Assembly (NCBI RefSeq): GCF_947253065.1
Contig: NZ_CAMXWS010000001.1
Coordinates: forward strand, 62,001-126,000
Direction: 5' to 3'
Origin: an uncultured Corynebacterium sp.
GTDB taxonomy: Bacteria; Actinomycetota; Actinomycetes; Mycobacteriales; Mycobacteriaceae
DNA: 64,000 nt
Each line of letters begins with the position of its first letter. The first letter of the stretch is position 1. Position numbers and translations under genes: made by a program. This document shows positions 59,712-64,000 of the stretch, one piece after another. Under the pieces are notes generated by a model, which was given only the letters and a program-made list of their open reading frames with translations, was not told where the DNA came from and made no database searches.

Positions 59712-60836
59712 ATGTCTGTGGACCAGGTCGACCCGCTCATCACCTCTATCTACCAATGGATGGATGTCTCCGGTGTGCTGCTGATGGGCATCATCGGCGG
59801 CACCCTCGCCCGTCACCGTGGCTACGACATCGTCGGCTTTTTCTTCATCGCGATGCTCTCGGCGCTTGGGGGCGGCATGCTTCGCGACGTCCTCATCAAC
59901 CAAGGCACCGTCGCCGCCATGAGCCAACCCGAGTACTTGATTCTCGCATTCACGGGCGCGATCATCGCTCGCTTCACCTACTTCAAAGGTCGTGCGTGGG
60001 AGTTCCTTGAATCGCACGGCGATGCGCTCGTTTCAGCTCTGTGGGCCGCGACCGGCGCCTCCAAGGCAATTCAGTACGGACTGCCGATCTTGCCCACGAT
60101 CATGATGGGTGTTTTTACCGCAACAGGTGGTGGCATGATCCGCGATGTTGTCACCGGTCGCGAACCCAGTGTTTTCGGCGGTAACCAGCCGACAGTGATT
60201 CCAGCGGTCGTATGTGCGGTAATCGTCTTGATCGGTAATGCGACAGGCTTCCTCGCGGCCGCCATGGTCGCGGGGCCGATCGCCAGCTTCATTCTGTTTC
60301 TCCTCGGCTACTACGCTAATTGGAGAGTCAGCCAAGACCCAGAATTCGCCCCCGTCAATGCAACTGTCAATGCGACGGCAACGCAGGTCGCATATCTTGC
60401 TCGCAAGGCAGAAGACCGTTCTCGTGCCGTCGCACGTGGCTTGGAGCCGAAGAGCGTGCGGTCGTGGCGCCATAAGCAGATGGAAAAAGCACTGCAACGC
60501 CGCATCGAGGCAGAGATTCGAAAGGGCAAGCGTCCTGCGGAGGCCCGCAACGCTGCCGACGAATTCCTCGAAGAATTCACCACCCAGTTCCCTGCCATCG
60601 ATTCTGAAATGGTCAACGCTGCCAACGCCGAGACCCCCACTGAAGACGAAGGCATCCTTGAAGGCATTGGTGTGGACCTCAGCGGTGATTCCTACGACGA
60701 GGACACCACCGAACCTGACCCAGCTGAGACCGAGGCCATGCATGCGGACATGCTGGATATCATCCTCTCGGACGCCAAACTAACCGACGAGCTCATCGAT
60801 CGACTCATCGAACGCTACAAGCAGAAAGATGCCTAG
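59712..60836 (+). CDS. TRIC/UPF0126-type membrane protein with an acidic C-terminal extension
   Basis: 374 residues. Residues 10-200 contain seven membrane helices as two inverted repeats, each with the GGG-R-D signature: SALGGGMLRDVLIN and TATGGGMIRDVVTG. This is the prokaryotic trimeric intracellular cation-channel (UPF0126/YicG) family, thought to conduct monovalent cations. Unlike the usual 205-residue members it carries about 170 extra cytoplasmic residues, basic at first (RRIEAEIRKGKRPAEAR), then acidic. Its TAG stop overlaps the stop of the convergent HNH gene in a CTAG. Confidence 0.82.
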   Translation: MSVDQVDPLITSIYQWMDVSGVLLMGIIGGTLARHRGYDIVGFFFIAMLSALGGGMLRDVLINQGTVAAMSQPEYLILAFTGAIIARFTYFKGRAWEFLESHGDALVSALWAATGASKAIQYGLPILPTIMMGVFTATGGGMIRDVVTGREPSVFGGNQPTVIPAVVCAVIVLIGNATGFLAAAMVAGPIASFILFLLGYYANWRVSQDPEFAPVNATVNATATQVAYLARKAEDRSRAVARGLEPKSVRSWRHKQMEKALQRRIEAEIRKGKRPAEARNAADEFLEEFTTQFPAIDSEMVNAANAETPTEDEGILEGIGVDLSGDSYDEDTTEPDPAETEAMHADMLDIILSDAKLTDELIDRLIERYKQKDA

Positions 60837-61891
60837 CTGCCAAACAAAAGGTGCATGGCTCCGTACCGGTGGGTGTTATTCGGCACCGGTTTTCCGCGTG
60901 GTGATACCCAGATTGGGCTGCCGCGTCGCCTTCGTATGCGACCCCGGTGTTGTCGCCACGGGTCATCATCATTAGTCCGGTTGTGATACCTACACACCGG
61001 CGCCAAATTGGCCATATTCGTCTCACCACCATGCACCCAGGCAGTGATGTGGTGGATCTCGCAATGATCCGCAGCATGCCGGCACCCCGGCACCGGACAC
61101 GTCGTCATTGTTGCCCGGGCTAGGTCTCTTTGCTTGCTGTTGGCAAAACGCTGCGTGCGGTACAGGTTCACCGCACCTTCCGCCGGGTGGAACAACGCCA
61201 CCTCAAGCTCAGCACCATGGAGCTGCGCAAGGTATTCCGCACCAGTCATCGTGGTGCCATCCGACAACCCAAGGATCGTCTCATCGCCGCGGCCACCAAG
61301 GATGGAAATATGGTCTGCCAGCGGGACGACCACCAACGGCCGCGGCACCGCAGAGGCCACCCCACCACCAGAACGCAACAGGCGAGCAAACGCCTCATAC
61401 ATCTGCGGACCCTCCGGCCGGGTGGCATCCAGGTTCTGGCGCAGGGCGTGTTCAAGGGCAGCGATATCACGCTCAGAACCCGTAGCAGTAAACGACCGCT
61501 TACCTTTACGCGATTTGGTAAACCGCACCGATGTTTTCGGGGCAGGCTTGTCGGGGACTTCGACGATGTCTTTTGCGCGACGCTTCAACGTCGCGTAGTT
61601 CCCCTCCACCGACAACAGGGCCAAACGCGTCTTCCACGGATCCTTGGCCTTTTTGACCTGCTGCTCAATAAACACCAACTGATCCAACGACTTCGACGTC
61701 GAACGCGCAATACGTACAGCATGAGCCTGCTGCCGGGAGTACCTGGTTTTCCCGTAATAAGCCTCATGAACACTGGCCCACTCGGTAACACGGTTGGGGT
61801 TAGCACCGGCATCGATAAGCAGCTGGGCATCGAAACTGCCCAGCGAGTCGATGGCGTTGGTGGCACCAACATAAACCGCGAAATCGTTCAT
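60833..61891 (-). CDS. HNH-type 13E12-repeat family protein (DUF222)
   Basis: 352 residues from ATG 61891; a frame to 61969 runs through a hairpin and is unlikely. The C-terminal HNH nuclease motif shows CPVPGCRHAADHCEIHHITAW, then LAPVCRYHNRTN, with the zinc cysteines and HH pair in place. The N-terminal part is the DUF222-like domain. Such 13E12 proteins are scattered in many copies in mycobacteria and corynebacteria and are not confined to phages; activity uncertain. The upstream hairpin CCTGTGGATAAC...GTCCACAGG often accompanies them. Confidence 0.85.
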   Translation of the reverse strand: MNDFAVYVGATNAIDSLGSFDAQLLIDAGANPNRVTEWASVHEAYYGKTRYSRQQAHAVRIARSTSKSLDQLVFIEQQVKKAKDPWKTRLALLSVEGNYATLKRRAKDIVEVPDKPAPKTSVRFTKSRKGKRSFTATGSERDIAALEHALRQNLDATRPEGPQMYEAFARLLRSGGGVASAVPRPLVVVPLADHISILGGRGDETILGLSDGTTMTGAEYLAQLHGAELEVALFHPAEGAVNLYRTQRFANSKQRDLARATMTTCPVPGCRHAADHCEIHHITAWVHGGETNMANLAPVCRYHNRTNDDDPWRQHRGRIRRRRGSPIWVSPRGKPVPNNTHRYGAMHLLFGS

Positions 61892-61939
61892 GCCCCAAAA
61901 CCTAAACCGACGAGGACCCCCAAGAAAAGCGCACAACAA

Positions 61940-61980
61940 AACCCCTGTGGACAAACCGAAGTTATCCACAGGGGCAGTTT
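61940..61980 (-). terminator. Hairpin between rpsA and the HNH gene, probable rpsA terminator
   Basis: On the lower strand CCCCTGTGGA and TCCACAGGGG form a perfect 10-base stem around a 12-base loop, followed by TTTTGTTGT. It lies 9 bases after the rpsA stop and 50 bases before the HNH start. It includes one TTATCCACA, a DnaA-box match that the palindrome itself explains. Confidence 0.75.
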
Positions 61981-61988
61981 ATGTGAGG

Positions 61989-63461
61989 TTAGTTACCTGC
62001 AAGCTTCTCGCGCAGAGCAGCAAGCTGCTCGTCGGAAGCCAGGGAGCCACCCTGCTCAGCCTCACCAGCGGACGGAGCTGCCGGAGCTGCAGCCTCGCCG
62101 GAGGTGGAGCTGTAGTTGGTCTCGCCCTCGCCGGCTGCCTCCGCCTCTGCAGCGGCAGCGCGGTGACGCTCGATCTGAGCTGCGTGAGCCTCGTGCAGGC
62201 GGGCAGCCTCAGCGTAGCGAGCCTCCCACTCCTGGCGAGCCTCGTCGTAGCCTTCCATCCACTCGTTGGTCTCCGGGTCGAAGCCCTCCGGGAAGATGTA
62301 GTTGCCCTGCTCGTCGTAGGAGTCGGCCATGCCGTAGCGGGACGGATCGAACTCTTCGGAGAAGTCCTCGTCAGCCTGCTTGAGGGACAGGGAGATGCGG
62401 CGACGATCCAGGTCGATGTCGATGACCTTGACCATGACCTCTTCGCCAACATTGACGACCTGGTCCGGGACCTCCACGTGGCGCTGTGCCAGCTCGGAGA
62501 TGTGGACGAGGCCCTCGATGCCCTCTTCGACGCGAACGAACGCACCGAACGGGACGAGCTTGGTGACCTTGCCCGGGACGATCTGGCCCACAGCGTGGGT
62601 GCGGGCGAAGACGCGCCACGGATCTTCCTGGGTTGCCTTCAGGGACAGGGAGACGCGCTCGCGGTCGAGATCGACGTCGAGAACCTCGACGGTGACCTCG
62701 TCGCCAACGGTGACAACCTCGGACGGGTGGTCAATGTGCTTCCAGGACAGCTCGGACACGTGGACCAGGCCGTCGACACCGCCGAGATCGACGAACGCGC
62801 CGAAGTTGACGATGGAGGACACGACACCCTTGCGGACTTGGCCCTTCTGCAGCTGGTGCAGGAAGTCGGAGCGAACCGCGGACTGGGTCTCCTCCAGGTA
62901 CGCGCGGCGGGACAGGACGACGTTGTTGCGGTGCTTGTCCAGCTCGATGATCTTTGCCTCGAGCTCCTGGCCGATGTACGGATCCAGGTCGCGGACGCGG
63001 CGCATTTCGACGAGGGATGCCGGCAGGAAGCCACGGAGGCCGATGTCGAGGATGAGACCACCCTTGACAACCTCGATGACGGTACCGGTGACCGGCTGGT
63101 CGTTCTTCTGCAGCTCTTCGATGGTGCCCCAGGCACGCTCGTACTGAGCACGCTTCTTGGACAGAAGCAGACGACCTTCCTTGTCCTCCTTGGTGAGGAC
63201 CAGTGCGTCAATCTCATCGCCGATTTCGACGACCTCATCCGGGTCGACGTCGTGCTTGATGGAGAGCTCGCGGGTCGGGATGACACCTTCGGTCTTGTAT
63301 CCGATGTCGAGGAGGACCTCGTCGTGGTCGACCTTGACTACGGTGCCGGTGACGATGTCGCCATCATTGAAGTACTTGATGGTGGCGTCAACTGCGGCGA
63401 GAAAATCCTCAGCGCTGCCAATGTCGTTGATGGCAACCTGCGGGGTAGTAGAAGTGGGCAT
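61989..63461 (-). CDS. rpsA: 30S ribosomal protein S1
   Basis: 490 residues with four S1 (OB-fold) domains, beginning DGDIVTGTVVKVDHDEVLLDIGYKTEG near residue 35, then GLILDIGLRGFLP, FGAFVDLGGVDGLVHVSELSW and FGAFVRVEEGIEGLVHISELAQRHVEVP, followed by an Ala/Glu-rich tail. Four domains is the normal actinobacterial form. A long opposite-strand frame here is a shadow. Confidence 0.97.
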   Translation of the reverse strand: MPTSTTPQVAINDIGSAEDFLAAVDATIKYFNDGDIVTGTVVKVDHDEVLLDIGYKTEGVIPTRELSIKHDVDPDEVVEIGDEIDALVLTKEDKEGRLLLSKKRAQYERAWGTIEELQKNDQPVTGTVIEVVKGGLILDIGLRGFLPASLVEMRRVRDLDPYIGQELEAKIIELDKHRNNVVLSRRAYLEETQSAVRSDFLHQLQKGQVRKGVVSSIVNFGAFVDLGGVDGLVHVSELSWKHIDHPSEVVTVGDEVTVEVLDVDLDRERVSLSLKATQEDPWRVFARTHAVGQIVPGKVTKLVPFGAFVRVEEGIEGLVHISELAQRHVEVPDQVVNVGEEVMVKVIDIDLDRRRISLSLKQADEDFSEEFDPSRYGMADSYDEQGNYIFPEGFDPETNEWMEGYDEARQEWEARYAEAARLHEAHAAQIERHRAAAAEAEAAGEGETNYSSTSGEAAAPAAPSAGEAEQGGSLASDEQLAALREKLAGN

Positions 63462-63827
63462 AGGTTATGTTGCTCCGAAATGGATAGGAGATAGCAAATG
63501 GACATGAGCGCATCTCTCGAAAAGCCATGCTTAAGCTGGTATTTCGATCTCGCTTTCGGTGTGGGTTAGCCCTCCTATTACGGCCGCGCCCGCACTGGAA
63601 GCGTAGATACGCCTAAGCGAGATTAGTCCATTTGTGCAGCTCGAGCAAACTTTGGCCTGGGCGTGTTCCGTGGCGTGTCGCTGTGTGGGTTAGCGCGCAT
63701 GACCGGCAGTTTTGCTGGGTGGAGGGGTACGGGGGGCGTCGGCAAGCGAGTACTCGATGCAACATCTCGCATGCATTGGCACTACCGTTATATACAGACA
63801 TTCAAATTTTATATAGGTGGTGTTTTT
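63462..63827. other. 366-base gap between rpsA and the YkvI-like gene
   Basis: No gene is visible. It must hold the rpsA promoter and leader (lower strand) and the promoter of the rightward gene. A 12-base direct repeat, GTGTGGGTTAGC, occurs at 63559-63570 and 63683-63694. A GGTGG ribosome-binding site precedes the ATG at 63828. I find no convincing -35/-10 pair. Confidence 0.5.
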
Positions 63828-64000
63828 ATGTTGAAACGCGGTATCGGAATCGGTTTCGCGTTCATTGGCGTCGTTGTTGGCGCCGGTTTTGCATCAGGTA
63901 TGGAGGCGTTTCAGTACTTCGTCTCCTATGGCGACATGGGTATGTGGGGCATTGTCCTCGCCGGTGTGGTCATGGCTTTTGCCGCTGTGGCATTTCTGAC
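63828..64000 (+). CDS. YkvI-family membrane protein (partial, start only)
   Basis: The first 57 codons of a gene cut by the window edge. It starts ATG 63828 with MLKRGIGIGFAFIGVVVGAGFASGMEAFQYFVSYG, which fits the YkvI-type transporter-like family (AGFASGxE signature near residue 20), followed by the second helix MWGIVLAGVVMAFAAVAFL. YkvI-type proteins are polytopic and related to the LeuT/APC fold; substrate unknown. Confidence 0.75.
   Translation, partial: MLKRGIGIGFAFIGVVVGAGFASGMEAFQYFVSYGDMGMWGIVLAGVVMAFAAVAFL

Noticed and set aside
60833..61891. Homing endonuclease or intein
   Set aside because: It is a stand-alone DUF222/13E12 gene, not inserted in another coding sequence.
61890..63494. 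A 534-codon frame opposite rpsA
   Set aside because: Shadow of the four-domain S1 protein gene.

Overview
The window is a 64 kb piece of an actinobacterial chromosome, almost certainly a Corynebacterium. The evidence is the gene order (rpsA, coaE, uvrB, uvrA, infC-rpmI-rplT, pheST, argCJBD..RGH, tyrS, tlyA-nadK-recN-steA-steB-nudix-xerD-parA-scpA-scpB-rluB-cmk-der), the steAB cell-division pair, lipobox and Tat-lipoprotein signals, and a GC-rich codon use. No tRNA, rRNA, CRISPR array, insertion sequence or prophage is visible.

Layout. 1-2.2 kb: the tail of a DUF418 membrane protein, a lipoprotein esterase and a methyltransferase. 2.2-22.8 kb: a long leftward housekeeping block for ribosome assembly GTPase, CMP kinase, pseudouridine synthase, chromosome condensation (ScpAB, ParA), XerD, SteAB, RecN, NAD kinase, TlyA, a phosphatase, an RGG/TPR protein, TyrRS and Trm112, followed by a three-gene cassette of two extracellular binding-protein-like proteins (one fused to a VWA domain) and an XpaC-like membrane protein. 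22.9-30.5 kb: arginine operon argC-J-B-D-R-G-H, from which argF is missing, with argD and argR fused by an ATGA overlap. 30.6-35.1 kb: pheT, pheS and a TrmH-type methyltransferase.

35.2-39.1 kb is the main accessory locus: a membrane histidine kinase, a 76-residue secreted two-cysteine peptide, a NarL-type response regulator and a secreted beta-rich protein. The peptide gene and the secreted-protein gene each have an inverted repeat of the same 11-base word ACTTTCGTNCC upstream of a recognisable promoter. This looks like a self-contained peptide/two-component circuit with its own effector, and is the best candidate for an undescribed system.

39.2-43.7 kb: rplT, rpmI, infC and uvrA leftward; infC seems to start at an AUC codon behind a leader containing an intrinsic terminator. 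43.7-47.9 kb: a metallo-beta-lactamase-fold hydrolase, a DoxX-like protein with a repeated coiled tail, and a HelD-type helicase. 47.9-50.5 kb: universal stress protein and uvrB. 50.6-58.6 kb: a rightward operon of an XRE-TetR fusion regulator, a peptide-type ABC importer (binding protein, two permeases, fused double ATPase) and a carnitine/choline acyltransferase homologue. 58.6-64 kb: coaE, DUF4259 protein, a TRIC/UPF0126 channel-like protein, a 13E12-family HNH protein, rpsA and the start of a YkvI-like membrane protein.

Across the whole window one 11-base word, CGTCGATAAGC, occurs 17 times exactly (12 on the given strand, 5 on the other), against about 0.03 expected by chance. Three copies are outside genes. 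This dispersed word is the second main finding.
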